Assembly (NCBI GenBank): GCA_001275005.1
Contig: JWZX01002887.1
Coordinates: 1 to 54,585, forward strand
Direction: 5' to 3'
Source of the DNA: Chrysochromulina tobinii
Lineage: Eukaryota > Haptophyta > Prymnesiales > Chrysochromulinaceae
Length of the DNA stretch: 54,585 nt
Shown piece after piece: positions 9,061-19,287 of this stretch. A program made the position numbers and the translations under genes. Position 1 is the first letter of the stretch; each line of letters starts with the position of its first letter. The notes under the pieces are model-generated. The model was not told where the DNA came from. It made no database searches and saw only the letters and a program-made list of their open reading frames with translations.

Positions 9061-9674
9061 CGTTTCGTCCGAGTGGAACTGACTAACCGGTAAAAAGACA
9101 CCGGGGGGAGCCGGGACACACACGACACACACACGGGACACGCGGACGCACAAAGGCACACGGACCACACAGACGAACCTCACAACCATCCAGACCCACC
9201 AACAACACACACAACCCGCACGTCAGCGAGACGACCGAAGCCGCTGCCGACTCAAGAGCCGCAGGCCCGGAGTCGACCGCCCCCCGCGGCCGACTCAGAA
9301 GAGGCCACCCCCAGCGAACCCGACCCTGCCTCCACCCGCTCCCAGAGCGCCTCCCCGCGCCTGCTCGAAGGCGGTCGGCGTACATAAGAAATTCAGACAA
9401 CGCGAACAGTTCATAGGCCGCGCAGGGCGCAGTCGCCTCACTTTTCGCAGCGGCAGACACTTTCTAGATAAAGTACCTGGGTCCGCGCACGTCAATATGA
9501 ATACCGTTACCATTAACGAAACAGGACGACTGGCTGAAACTTCCGTCGACGCCGCACCGTCGACGGCTTCCGTCGTGCGTCGACGCCGCACCGTCGACGG
9601 CTAGGGCGCTTGTGTGTGGCTCGTTTGCGATTTTTCCCCCGACGCACTCACTTCCGCGGAACGTGTGAGTGATA
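9061..9674. other. Divergent intergenic region with CA-rich tract and duplicated 25-mer
   Basis: Lies between the ABA4-like gene (-) and the pectinacetylesterase gene (+) and must hold both promoters. The part at 9115-9215 is rich in CACA and ACACGG runs on the plus strand. Confidence 0.55.
9543..9603. repeat. Direct repeat with palindromic core, upstream of the pectinacetylesterase gene
   Basis: CGTCGACGCCGCACCGTCGA followed by CGGCT occurs twice, about 33 bp apart, and each copy holds two GTCGAC palindromes. It lies 70-130 bp before the ATG at 9675, so it could be a transcription-factor site; that is inference. Confidence 0.7.
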
Positions 9675-10811
9675 ATGCGAGGTCTCCTCTCCACATCGCT
9701 CGGCTTGGCCACTGCGACGCCTATGTCTTTACACCTGTTGAACAAAGCTGCGTACCCTGATGCTGTCTGCAACGATGGTACTCCGTCCGGCTATTACTTC
9801 CGAGACTCGCCGACTCAGTCCACCACGTGGATTGTGCACGCCAACGGTGGCGGGTGGTGCTATGACAAGAAGACATGCGCCGAAAGGAGCTCTAATCAGC
9901 GCTCATCCGGCGAGTGGCCCTCAACTTACGATGGGCAGGGCATCTTCAACTCGACTGACCCTCGCTTTAGGGACGCGAACCTTGTCTACATCGATTATTG
10001 CACCAGCGATGCTTACTCCGGCGCGTCACCTTCATCTTCCGTCGGCTTCGCGTTCCAGGGCCGAAGCGTCGTCCGAAGCGTCTTCTCCGACCTGATTTCC
10101 TCTCGTCGTCTCGGCGGCGTCCCTGGCACCAACGTGCTTTACGGCGGCTGCTCCGCCGGCGCCCGCGGCGCCATGTTCAACGCCGACGCGGTTGGTGCCC
10201 AGCTCCGTGCTGCGTTAGGAGGCAATCTCACGCGTTACGGCGCGCTCCTCGACTCGGCGTTTTGGCAGGACATCGAGCCGTACAACAGCTCGCTGCCGAG
10301 CTTGATGAACGTCACGGCCCAGGCGGTCGAGCTCTACGGCAACGCTGCGCTCGGGCTACCCGAGTGCAAGATGCAGTACCCCGCCGCAGACCAGACGTGG
10401 CGTTGCTACTACGGCGCCTACCTCCTCCCCCACGTCAAGGAGTCGTTCTTCCTGCACCAGTTCCTGTACGACTCCTACCAGCTTGGCAAGGATGGCGCCG
10501 GCAAGATCACCCCCTCCGGCGCCATGGTTGAGTATGACGAAGCGTTCCGCACGCTCACCCACCAGTTCGCGTCCGTCGACGTCAAGGCGTCCGCTCTCAA
10601 GCCAGGGGACAAGGGTGTCATGCTGCCAGCGTGCTACAAGCACTGCAACACTCTCGAGGGCACGTGGTCCACCCTGATGACGCAGGGCAAGACGCTTGAA
10701 GAGGCAGTCGCGTCGTGGTTTTTCAGGGATGGCACCGTGGACGACTACGTGGAGAGCAGCTGCGTAGGCTTCAATTGTGGATGCACACCTCATACGAGTT
10801 GTAGTAAGTAA
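9675..10811 (+). CDS. Secreted pectinacetylesterase / Notum-family carboxylesterase
   Basis: 378 aa, intronless. The frame opens at a GTG at 9669, but the ATG at 9675 gives a short hydrophobic leader (MRGLLSTSLGLATATPMSLHLL), likely a signal peptide. Family hallmarks in order: oxyanion-hole HANGGGWC, then VYIDYCTSDAYSG, the nucleophile elbow GGCSAGARGAMF (Ser of GCSAG), and the late CYKHCN block holding the catalytic His. Even numbers of Cys near the ends suggest disulfides. The family removes acyl groups, acetyl from pectin in plants or palmitoleate from Wnt in animals; the substrate here is unknown, a secreted acetylated polysaccharide being likely. The stop codon sits in a (GTAA)4 microsatellite that also appears to be the tail of the neighbouring retrotransposon, so the last residues may be derived from insertion DNA. 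Confidence 0.88.
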   Translation: MRGLLSTSLGLATATPMSLHLLNKAAYPDAVCNDGTPSGYYFRDSPTQSTTWIVHANGGGWCYDKKTCAERSSNQRSSGEWPSTYDGQGIFNSTDPRFRDANLVYIDYCTSDAYSGASPSSSVGFAFQGRSVVRSVFSDLISSRRLGGVPGTNVLYGGCSAGARGAMFNADAVGAQLRAALGGNLTRYGALLDSAFWQDIEPYNSSLPSLMNVTAQAVELYGNAALGLPECKMQYPAADQTWRCYYGAYLLPHVKESFFLHQFLYDSYQLGKDGAGKITPSGAMVEYDEAFRTLTHQFASVDVKASALKPGDKGVMLPACYKHCNTLEGTWSTLMTQGKTLEEAVASWFFRDGTVDDYVESSCVGFNCGCTPHTSCSK

Positions 10812-10818
10812 GTAAGTA
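10802..10818 (-). repeat. (GTAA)4 microsatellite, probable 3' tail of the LINE
   Basis: Plus strand shows four GTAA units; read on the minus strand it is (TTAC)4 placed just after the 3' UTR of the retrotransposon. Short microsatellite tails are common 3' ends of LINEs. It also supplies the stop of the pectinacetylesterase gene. Confidence 0.55.
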
Positions 10819-10952
10819 AAACACGCCAACAGGCAGCGTACACGTGGCGAGGGGGGTACCCAGGCATACAAGGCGTGTACGGTGTTCAGCAGTCGGGAGT
10901 TGAAGCTAACGAAAGTCGTCAGTCAGCACCCGCCCGCGGCTCAAGAGCCGGG

Positions 10953-13900
10953 TCATGCACTAGAAGGCGGAGGTGCGCGATCGCGTAGCCGCGCGCGCCA
11001 CTGTTGCGCCTCCCTTTCCCTCTCCTGTCTCCAGCGCGCCTCATCCCGATGGTTGGCCCGCCGGCTCGTATGCCCGGCCTGTGTGGCGCGCGGTCCAAAG
11101 AGCTCCGCTTCCAACTTCCTCGCCTCGGCGCGCAGATCAGCGGTGAGGTGTGTGACGCTGACCCAAGACTCCTCCCAGAGATCCCCGTCTGAGTCCTCCC
11201 CTTCCCATTCCACGAGGACGTCCAACGGTCGCCCTCGCCGCCCCTCATGTCTCCGTACGGCTCGAATGCACCTCACTGCCCATCGTCCACCATCGTCAGC
11301 CTCGATGCCGTCTCGCACCGGTCCCATAGCGATCCTCTGACGCACCTCGCGCCTGCCGCGTAGAACGTCTTGCCGTCTCCTTTTCCCCCTCTGCGGATCC
11401 CACCTCGGCGCTATCTCGATCTCCATCACCTCGCCCACATCCTCCCCTGCGCGGCCACTGAGAGTATGCTGCGACGCCACCTCCGCCGGTCCGTAGAAGA
11501 CCTCTGTGGGTTCTTGCCCCACTCGCACATAGTGACCGACGCGCAAGTTATTGATGCCCAGTTTCCTCCACTCGCACGCGCTCAGGATCTGCTTCGTCGC
11601 CAACAGAGCTCGGAGCCCTTCGTGAATCAGCTCGAACCTCTCCTCCACCTCCTGCGTAGTGAGCAGCTGCCAACAACGCCCGTCCGCCCTCTTCGCCCAG
11701 CGTCGCATGCCCTCTCTTTGCGCCGCGAGCGCTCTGCCTTGTTTTGCCCGTGCGAGCCGGAGATTGCAAAGGTGGAGAGACCACCAGCCTCCAAGGCTGA
11801 GCCATCGTCGCCACGCATGCTTTTGCGCAATGCAGAGCTCCGCGATGCGGACGCCGGTCGTCCGCAGTTCTCGTGTGTCACCCAGGGCCGCGCGCAGAAG
11901 GTGCTCCCGCAGATGCGCCCGACCCGAGCCATGTAGCACGCACCTTCCGCTTTTTCCACGCCCCCGCGCAAGTACGAGTCGCCACGCGAGCCACACCCGC
12001 AGCATGAGCCATTCTCCCGGCCCATTTGCAGCCTGTTCTTCCTGTATCTCGGCCTGCTGTTCCTGCACGGCCGTGCGCAAGCGGCGCCTTGAGTACCCAT
12101 CCAGTCCCTCCAGATTCGCAACGTAGTCCCTTGCCAGGCGAAGTTGCCGCAACGCCGCCCTCCTGCGAACAGTTGCAAGCCGCGTAGTTCGGAGCATAGC
12201 GTGAAAGATCTTGCCCAGGAGCCGTAGATTCCGTACTCGCGCCCAGAACGCTTCCCGCCCCGCTTTGCAATGTTCCTTTCCCAGCTGCTGTTGTCGGCAC
12301 CCACGCACTACCATTTCCGTCAGTGCAAGTCTCCACTGACCGTTCGAGTCCGCCCTAGAACCCGAGATGCGTATCATGCCGGCTGCCGCCGCTCGCCAGT
12401 GCTCGGTCTCCCATGCGTCCCGAGCTCCACGCTGAATGCAGTTCTGGACATATTGTCTCTGAGCCAACGACCCCGCTGCTCCATCCGCCGCGACCCATCC
12501 CTGCAATCCTTGATGAATGAGAAGGATCAGGTCGTCGAGCTGGCTGTGCGGCACGAGCTCCTTGCCAACCTGCGATACGACCATGCGCCTTCGTGCCTCC
12601 ACCGCCTGCAATGCGTACGCTTTACGTGCCGCCAGCAGCGGGTCTCCCACACATTCGAAATGGAAGTGCCACCAAGTAGGTGCGCACTCCGCCCGTGCGA
12701 ACCATCTCTGACCGTCTCGGATCGCGTCGCCGGACCCCACCTCCGCCCCATCATACTCGGATTCTTCCTGATCGGAGATCGTACAGACCTCGCCGAGTTC
12801 CTTCTCGAGGCGGGTTCGAAGGATAGCCGCTAGCCGAGGGTGGATCACAGCCCGCCGTCGCGCCCCTGCCGAGGCATGAATCTCGCGCCATCCGTTCCGC
12901 TGCGTCCGGCACCCAAACGGACACCATTCCGCCTGCAGCAGTCTACGCATCATCGTGTTGGCGTATGGCTGGTCCACATACTGACAGCGTCTCGCTGCGA
13001 TCTCGTCGCACAGTTGTTGTGTCTCCGCCGTGACGCCAAGCAGATGCACGTGTTCTGTATTGTCCCGCAGAACGGTCCCAGAGACCCGACTGCGCAACCG
13101 AGCCGCCACAACTCGACGCATTCCCTGCATCGCGTACTCCTGGGCTGCGCCTCTGTGCGACGGGAAGGTCATGGAAGCAAACTTGACACTCCCACGCGGG
13201 ATCGGGTAATCATCCTCGAGCCCGAAGGTATCGCACGCAACATCCGCCCACTCATTGAGGGGCTCCCCCACATGCGAGGTCTGCCACAGCAGCACCAGCA
13301 CGGCCACCTTCCTCCGTAGGCGCTCAAAGTGTTCCAAGAGCTCGGCGGCAAGCCGATCCCCGCGCGCACGCGCGCTCAGCCTTCCGAACCGAAGCATCGC
13401 CCGTACGGGCGACGTAGCGTCAAAGACCAAGATGACCCTCTCTTCCGATCCCCGCCTTACAGCATCCGTGAGTGCGTCCAGCTGCGCCGCAAGTTCGGCG
13501 ATGTAGTTATCGGCTTTCACGTCCGCCTCGAAGATCCTCCCTCCCAGTACGCGCCCTTCGTGATCGATCGCCGCCCTCGTGGCGATGCGTACTTTGCCAC
13601 CGTTCTCCGTCTTGACCTCTCTCCAGCCGCCGTCCAGAGTATAGATGCGCGTTGCGCAGATGCGCGCTGACCACGTAGTCAGCTTGCCCCAAAGCTCCCG
13701 CTGTGTCGAGAGCTGTACATGAGTCTCTTGCCTTTTTGTGCCATCCCCCGCGACGACCTCGACGTCCCCCAGCGCTAATCTCGCCCGCGCCGTGATCTGC
13801 ACCGCCGGGTCCAACAGCCCTAGTTGGTGTGGCTCCAGCCTTCCGCCTTGCCGCAGGCATAGAAAGCCCATCTCATCAAAGACGTAGTGAAACCTCATCA

Positions 13901-16622
13901 CGCTCGCTCTTTCTTCCCATCCAGTCAGAAAGCCCTGCTCGTCGACATCCGAACGTCGTAACCACGACGCCTCCCCGCCGCGTGGTTCCTCCTCACAATC
14001 AATGTCGAGAAAGATTCTTCCGCCCATTGCGTCCGCATGGGCATCACCCCCACCCACGCACCATTCCCCCTTTTTTGGCTCTTGAATGCCTTTGAAAGTA
14101 CTCCGTAGGAGTGACTCCCACTCCACCCGTTCCGGTTCTCGCCCCTCCCGCATGGCACGTTGCGTAGAGCGAATGGCCTCATGCAGCGCTGCCTCGCCAG
14201 CCTCCTCGGTAGAGGTGCCTTTGACTGCCCGTTGCCCGAGACGGAGGCCCTCCGAGTCAAGCACGAGACCGCGCTGTCCCCACGCGCGGATCGCTTCGCG
14301 TTCTGGTGCCACGACCTCCGCGAGCCGTTCTTCGAGAGCGGCCACCGTCCTGTCCCAATCCGCCGCCGCTTTTGCGTGAAGCCACGGGTACAGGCGGCGC
14401 GCCTCCTCAAACGAGAGCCACCGCGGCCCATCCTCCCCGGCACCCCAAGTAGCCATCTGCCCCGCCACCCGGATCCGCGCGTCAAGAAGCCACGCCGCCG
14501 GTTCGATGCCGAGGCCGCCCATCTTTTCTGTGTCGAAGAGCGCAATCGACTCAAGTCGTCGAAAGTGCGGCCTCGCCTCACTCAATGGGTCCCACGTCTC
14601 CGGCTCTGCCGTCCACCGCCAGTTCTCCTGCGGGGCGTCGTCATCTCGGATCAGGCTCGAAATGAACATAAAGCTTTCGCCCAGGTACTTGTGCCGTCCT
14701 TTGAGGTGCCTCTCGAGCGCCTCAGTAAGATGCCACCACGAGTACGTCCGCGGGTCACCCTGCACGCCCCACCTCGAAAGGCCGAGTGCCAATGCCGACC
14801 GGGCCGCGGCTCGTTGAGACGTGTCCTCCCGATCCGCGAGCGCTCTGGTGAACGCCACGTAAAACGAGGAGCAACCAATGGCCCAAAGATGTCGTCTCCC
14901 TTCTCCCACAGTCCCGCCTCCGCCCTCGTACAAGAGGCACGCTGGCGTGGATGAGTCCCTTCTCGCCTTACGGTTGAATACTCGCCTCCACTCCTTCTCG
15001 ACATCCTCCATCCACTCGAAGGTATAGTATACGGTGCTGCACTTGAAGCCCGCGAGGCCTTGGAAGAGACCGTTGGTGACCAGGATCATGTCCCGTCGCG
15101 AAGGCTTGTGCATGCGGGCAACGCGCCCAATCGCCGCTCGGAGCTGTTTTTTGAGAGAGTCCGCCGCCGCGCCGTCCCCGCCCATCGCCACTCGAAGCAC
15201 TCCCAAGTGTTTATAGGCCTCGCTCCGAGTGAGAGCTGGTACGCGAACTCCGTCTAGAGTGACCAGCCTCGGGTCGACGATATCGCTTTCGTGTCCTTGG
15301 TCGTCGCGAAGAACGCCGGTGACCACCGTCTTGAGCTTCTGCTTAATGCCGAGCTTTGAGCCTGAGATCGGAACCCACACGCTCCAAATTGCCCACGCGC
15401 GCTTGAGATCCGCCTCGCTTGTGAACGTTCCCGCCCAGTCGTCAGCATAGGCCAGACTCGCTATTGCTCGGATATGACCCTCCTCGTCCTCCCCGAAGCC
15501 AAAAAGCTGAACACCGTGGACGTGGAGGTGGATCGCCCACAAGATTGAGTTGAGGATGATCTTCGCCCTATCGGGCGACAACACCTCCCCCATAAGCGCA
15601 CCCATGTGGTTCCTGAAGGACGCGCTCAAGCCAATTGAGGTGTCGAACTGACACTCGACCGCTTCGGCCGCTACTGCCCGCCCCGCTCCATAAATTTGCC
15701 CAACCAGCTCGATGACTGGCGGTGGGAGCCCAATCAAGACCTCGGCGACAGTGAGAGCTTCCCGATCGATACGCGGGAAGAAGGTCGCGAGGTCGACATA
15801 CAAGATCCATAAGGATTGACGCAATCGCTGCGCCTGCTGTATCACCGCCGCCAAAGGAATCCCGGCGTCGACCGTGCCGTACCCAGGTAACCACCCACAC
15901 TGCTCGGAACGGAGCCGTCCTGTGATGAGCCGATAGGCTGTCGCCCTGACCATGTGCATGACCAACTTCATGTCCTGCGCCATCAACGCGATCTCGCGCC
16001 TTTCCGAGATAAGCGCCTGGTTGCTGGGAGGTGGTTTCGCCAACAGTACGTAGATGACCCTCCGCCAAGAGGGGGGAAACTCTCCTCCCAGCAGATCCGC
16101 CATAAGACAATCAAAAAACGCCCTCTTGACCTCGCGGCCAGCATGGATGAGAAGCTCAATGGAAAAGCCGCCGTGCCCCACTGCCTTCCCCCTTGGCACG
16201 CGCTGTAGTACTTGCAGGAACACCGGAAATGTGAGCTCCTTGGCCAGCTCCCATTCGCCTCCATCTCTTCCCCTTAGAGTCTCGTACGCCGGACAGAAAA
16301 CTTTGCAGAAGGCCTTGAAGGCCTCGATGATCGGTGGCGTGGAAGAGAAGCCGCTGACCAGACGATCGCCCTCTCGAGCCAATCCGTTGAGAAAGGTGTC
16401 CGGGTCTGTCGCGGCGAGCATCGGAGCCTCGTGGACGTCGTCTCTAGGGTGAAATCTGTCAAAAGCGAGAGCGGCACGCGGCGGGCGGATCGCCTTCCAC
16501 GCCAGCATCGCTAATCGAGCAAGATCCTTGCTGCCCTTTCCCTCCACGATGCCGAGCGACAGCTCTTTGAGGCGAGCGTCCTCGCGCTGCTGCTTGCGCC
16601 GCAGCCTCTGGTTCGCGGAAGT
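10953..16622 (-). CDS. LINE reverse transcriptase - RNase H - chromodomain segment
   Basis: About 1,889 open codons after the TGA at 16623-16625; in the same frame as the endonuclease segment, so the two were one ORF. RT blocks: PRGKAVGHGGFSIELL, PPSWRRVIYVLLAKP, EQCGWLPGYGTVDAGI, motif A LYVDLATFFPRID and motif C LAYADDWAG (YADD at 15450-15439). RNase H: TLDGG (D), AELAAQLDAL (E), VFDATSPV (D) and SHVGEPLNEWAD near 13240-13280, the full D-E-D plus His-x-Gly...Asn-Glu-x-Ala-Asp set. The C-terminus (about 11300-11130) reads RWAVRCIRAVRRHEGRRGRP then VLVEWEGEDSDGDLWEESWV, a chromodomain with its aromatic cage positions. Chromodomains steer LTR elements to histone marks; in a LINE this is unusual. 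No ATG follows the stop closely; a GTG lies at 16547. Confidence 0.88.
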   Translation of the reverse strand, partial: TSANQRLRRKQQREDARLKELSLGIVEGKGSKDLARLAMLAWKAIRPPRAALAFDRFHPRDDVHEAPMLAATDPDTFLNGLAREGDRLVSGFSSTPPIIEAFKAFCKVFCPAYETLRGRDGGEWELAKELTFPVFLQVLQRVPRGKAVGHGGFSIELLIHAGREVKRAFFDCLMADLLGGEFPPSWRRVIYVLLAKPPPSNQALISERREIALMAQDMKLVMHMVRATAYRLITGRLRSEQCGWLPGYGTVDAGIPLAAVIQQAQRLRQSLWILYVDLATFFPRIDREALTVAEVLIGLPPPVIELVGQIYGAGRAVAAEAVECQFDTSIGLSASFRNHMGALMGEVLSPDRAKIILNSILWAIHLHVHGVQLFGFGEDEEGHIRAIASLAYADDWAGTFTSEADLKRAWAIWSVWVPISGSKLGIKQKLKTVVTGVLRDDQGHESDIVDPRLVTLDGVRVPALTRSEAYKHLGVLRVAMGGDGAAADSLKKQLRAAIGRVARMHKPSRRDMILVTNGLFQGLAGFKCSTVYYTFEWMEDVEKEWRRVFNRKARRDSSTPACLLYEGGGGTVGEGRRHLWAIGCSSFYVAFTRALADREDTSQRAAARSALALGLSRWGVQGDPRTYSWWHLTEALERHLKGRHKYLGESFMFISSLIRDDDAPQENWRWTAEPETWDPLSEARPHFRRLESIALFDTEKMGGLGIEPAAWLLDARIRVAGQMATWGAGEDGPRWLSFEEARRLYPWLHAKAAADWDRTVAALEERLAEVVAPEREAIRAWGQRGLVLDSEGLRLGQRAVKGTSTEEAGEAALHEAIRSTQRAMREGREPERVEWESLLRSTFKGIQEPKKGEWCVGGGDAHADAMGGRIFLDIDCEEEPRGGEASWLRRSDVDEQGFLTGWEERASVMRFHYVFDEMGFLCLRQGGRLEPHQLGLLDPAVQITARARLALGDVEVVAGDGTKRQETHVQLSTQRELWGKLTTWSARICATRIYTLDGGWREVKTENGGKVRIATRAAIDHEGRVLGGRIFEADVKADNYIAELAAQLDALTDAVRRGSEERVILVFDATSPVRAMLRFGRLSARARGDRLAAELLEHFERLRRKVAVLVLLWQTSHVGEPLNEWADVACDTFGLEDDYPIPRGSVKFASMTFPSHRGAAQEYAMQGMRRVVAARLRSRVSGTVLRDNTEHVHLLGVTAETQQLCDEIAARRCQYVDQPYANTMMRRLLQAEWCPFGCRTQRNGWREIHASAGARRRAVIHPRLAAILRTRLEKELGEVCTISDQEESEYDGAEVGSGDAIRDGQRWFARAECAPTWWHFHFECVGDPLLAARKAYALQAVEARRRMVVSQVGKELVPHSQLDDLILLIHQGLQGWVAADGAAGSLAQRQYVQNCIQRGARDAWETEHWRAAAAGMIRISGSRADSNGQWRLALTEMVVRGCRQQQLGKEHCKAGREAFWARVRNLRLLGKIFHAMLRTTRLATVRRRAALRQLRLARDYVANLEGLDGYSRRRLRTAVQEQQAEIQEEQAANGPGEWLMLRVWLAWRLVLARGRGKSGRCVLHGSGRAHLREHLLRAALGDTRELRTTGVRIAELCIAQKHAWRRWLSLGGWWSLHLCNLRLARAKQGRALAAQREGMRRWAKRADGRCWQLLTTQEVEERFELIHEGLRALLATKQILSACEWRKLGINNLRVGHYVRVGQEPTEVFYGPAEVASQHTLSGRAGEDVGEVMEIEIAPRWDPQRGKRRRQDVLRGRREVRQRIAMGPVRDGIEADDGGRWAVRCIRAVRRHEGRRGRPLDVLVEWEGEDSDGDLWEESWVSVTHLTADLRAEARKLEAELFGPRATQAGHTSRRANHRDEARWRQEREREAQQWRARLRDRAPPPSSA

Positions 16623-19287
16623 TCAACATCGTCGGCACCGTCTAATGATCTTTGCCCAGCATACGTCGTCGCCGGCGCTCTCGTATCTTGCCCGTATTTT
16701 CCAGAGCCGCGAGTGATGATTGAAAAGCCCTCCTTGAACATCATGTGGGGAGATTCCTCTGTGTCGGGCAGCATAGGCTTCCTGTAACCATCTGCGCCAC
16801 CGATGCGCCATCTCGAGCGGGCGCTCTTGCCTACGCGCTCGGACCTCCGCCGCAACCTGTTCCGCGGCCCGCCTAAGAGCTTGGACTGCAGACGCCACCG
16901 CGTGTACCGTGCCACGAGCCCGGAGAATTTCTTCGTGCACATCGCCGTCTCGTACTCGATCTCGATAGCCATCCTTGATGCGCTCATCACCTCTTGGTAA
17001 AGCCGAGAGGGGCCTTCTTTCCCCTTTGAGAATCGTCTCCGGGACCTCCCTAGAGAAAGTAAGCCAAGCATGGTCCGAGAGCGGTTTGGCCGAGGCGACC
17101 AAAGGACCATCGGAGTCAAAGGCAAAGTCCACGATTGTGCGCCGCCAGGTTGCACATTCGCATCCGATTGCCACAGCACCGTCCAGCATCGATCCGCCGC
17201 CCTCCGCGTCGCTCACCTCCCCCGCGGTACCACCTCTCCGTGTCCAGACGATCATCGGCCGAGACTCTACGGGCAATACATATTCCGCCCCCGGTTGCGT
17301 GATAAAGTCCTTAAACAATTTGTCCTTGGCATCAAGTTCCGCCCCTGAGGATCGCCACGCAACGTCCGCCACATAGTTGAAGTCGCCAACCACGAGACAT
17401 CCCTTGCTCTCTTGAGATGCATCAGCGGCCCACGCGTACGTCGCCTGGAGCTGTTTGCTGAAGCTCGAGGTGCCGTCGTGATGCAGCCCATGAATTGCAG
17501 CGATCCGCATGCGGATCTGTTCCTTTGCATTCCGCCCTCGTATCCACACGCCGAGGACTCGCTCCTCGATCCGCACGTGACGTTCGATGGTGCACGTCGC
17601 GCGCTTAACAAGCACTGCGATGCCATTGGTGAGAGACTCACTGCTCTGTAATTGTTCGCGCTGGCTCCCGCCCTCGCCAACCATCCAGCGCACGTAATAG
17701 CCAATCTTAGCCGCGAGCGCCCGTAGCCCATGTGTCTCGGCGATGAATGCCTCATGCGAGCCCATTACCTCGAGTAAAAAACAGACGTCCACATCCTCAT
17801 CTTGAAGACGACGCAAGATCCACCGCATCTTTTTCCGGGACGCCTCGCGCGAAGGATTCGCGTCTGCGTGGAGTTCACGCGCGTTCCACAGCGCCACATG
17901 AAACATGCCAGCCACGGTGTTCCCACGTAGTGATCTCATAAACCTCTTCCACGCTCGTCGATTGATATGCCAGCGGAGGCGTCGCCGTCGTATGCACTTC
18001 GGATCTGCGATTGCTATTCTGCTTCGTGTGACCGCCCAGGGCAATCTCCGCGCGCTCGCTGTCTGCTGCTTATGAGTGAGCCCGACGTTGCATGAAGTGT
18101 TCGTGATAAGCGTCGGAATAGGGCTCGGCGCTGATTGCCTGATTGCTGACAGCTCTTCGCCCTCGCCTTGCCTATCTGGTTCCCATCTTGGACTTGGCAC
18201 CGGATCTGCGTTTTGCTGAGTCGATGAGCTGTCCGCAGTCGGGTTTGGAATGTCTTCGATCGCGTCAAAGCAGTCCCAAAAGGCGGGTCCCGCGTCGTTG
18301 CACGAGGCACCACGCACTGCGATCCCAAAGCGTTGCAGAGCCGACCGATCATAACAGCGCAAGTCCATGGCCTCTCGACATAGCAGCGTCGAAGCGTCAG
18401 CGCGTCGCAAGTCCATCGTCGTACAGCAAGCGGCCTTTCCAGGGAGCGCCTCGCCACGCGTCGCAAGACACAGAAGTACGACGAGCATTCCATGAAAGCC
18501 ACGCGTGCTCGCAAATGACGAACCTCCGAACTTGCCGTGCTCGACTCGGCGCTCTCGTGAATAAAAGACTGGAGTTGACTTGATTCCCGAAGTCGGCATA
18601 GGTATAGACATAGACTCGCACACCGACTTGACATATGATATGCCCCAAAGTCCGTCTACCGCCACACTCCGAGGCCCGTGCTCAGTATTCCATGGCAGAC
18701 TCTCCCCAGGCCGATGATCGCGGGCGTACCCGCCGTCTCTAGTCATCGCCATCTGGTCCCTAACATGGGGCACTCGTCCACCGGGCTCTGCCGACCGACC
18801 TGAGCCATCGGCTCCTCGAGTGTCCGAGGCCGTCTTCGCGAGCGCAGCTGCGCCTACGGCTGCTTCCTGCTCGGGTGCATGCGCCCTCCCACGCTTCACG
18901 ACATGCCTGCCCTCATGGCTTGGCAATGCGTCTTGAGTCTTCCCGTCCGTCCCTCTTGCTTGCGCTTCCAGACTCGCTGCCTCGCTTGCCAGGGGTCTCC
19001 ATTCGCCTTCAGTCGTCCTCAGCAGACCTGCGTGTGCGAGAGAGGCGAGGGCGGTGACTCGCGTGTGCATAGCATAGATGTCGCGCAGTACCGCGCACTG
19101 CCGCCGAGCCAGCGCCGTGGCCACATCCGCATACCCCGCCGAACCGTCCTTGAGCTCCTTGATTGCAATCGCCGAGGCCTGCATCACCGACCTCTGCTCG
19201 AGCATCTCGCGTTGGACCGCGTTCATGAAGTTTTGAAGGGTTTGCGAGAGGCCGCCAGCCTGCGCGGTGAAGGCGAGGCTGCATCTG
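16623..19287 (-). CDS. LINE segment: coiled-coil end, linker and APE-type endonuclease
   Basis: Minus-strand frame open from 19421 to the TGA at 16623; the part upstream of about 19287 is a shadow of the coiled-coil frame. It first continues the coiled coil (TLQNFMNAVQREMLEQRSVM), then a linker of unclear nature that holds a hydrophobic MLVVLLCLATRGEALPGKAACC stretch, then the exonuclease-endonuclease-phosphatase domain: VALWNAREL (Asn), CFLLEVMG (catalytic Glu), GIAVLVKRA, GCLVVGDFNYVAD (GDFN at 17387-17373) and the terminal PLSDHAWLTF (SDH at 17078-17064). This enzyme nicks target DNA to prime reverse transcription. It ends in RRCRRC followed by a single TGA, and the same frame continues into the reverse transcriptase. 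Confidence 0.82.

Noticed and set aside
10953-16547. LTR retrotransposon or telomerase as source of the RT
   Set aside because: No LTRs, integrase or protease; APE endonuclease upstream and RNase H after RT indicate a LINE.
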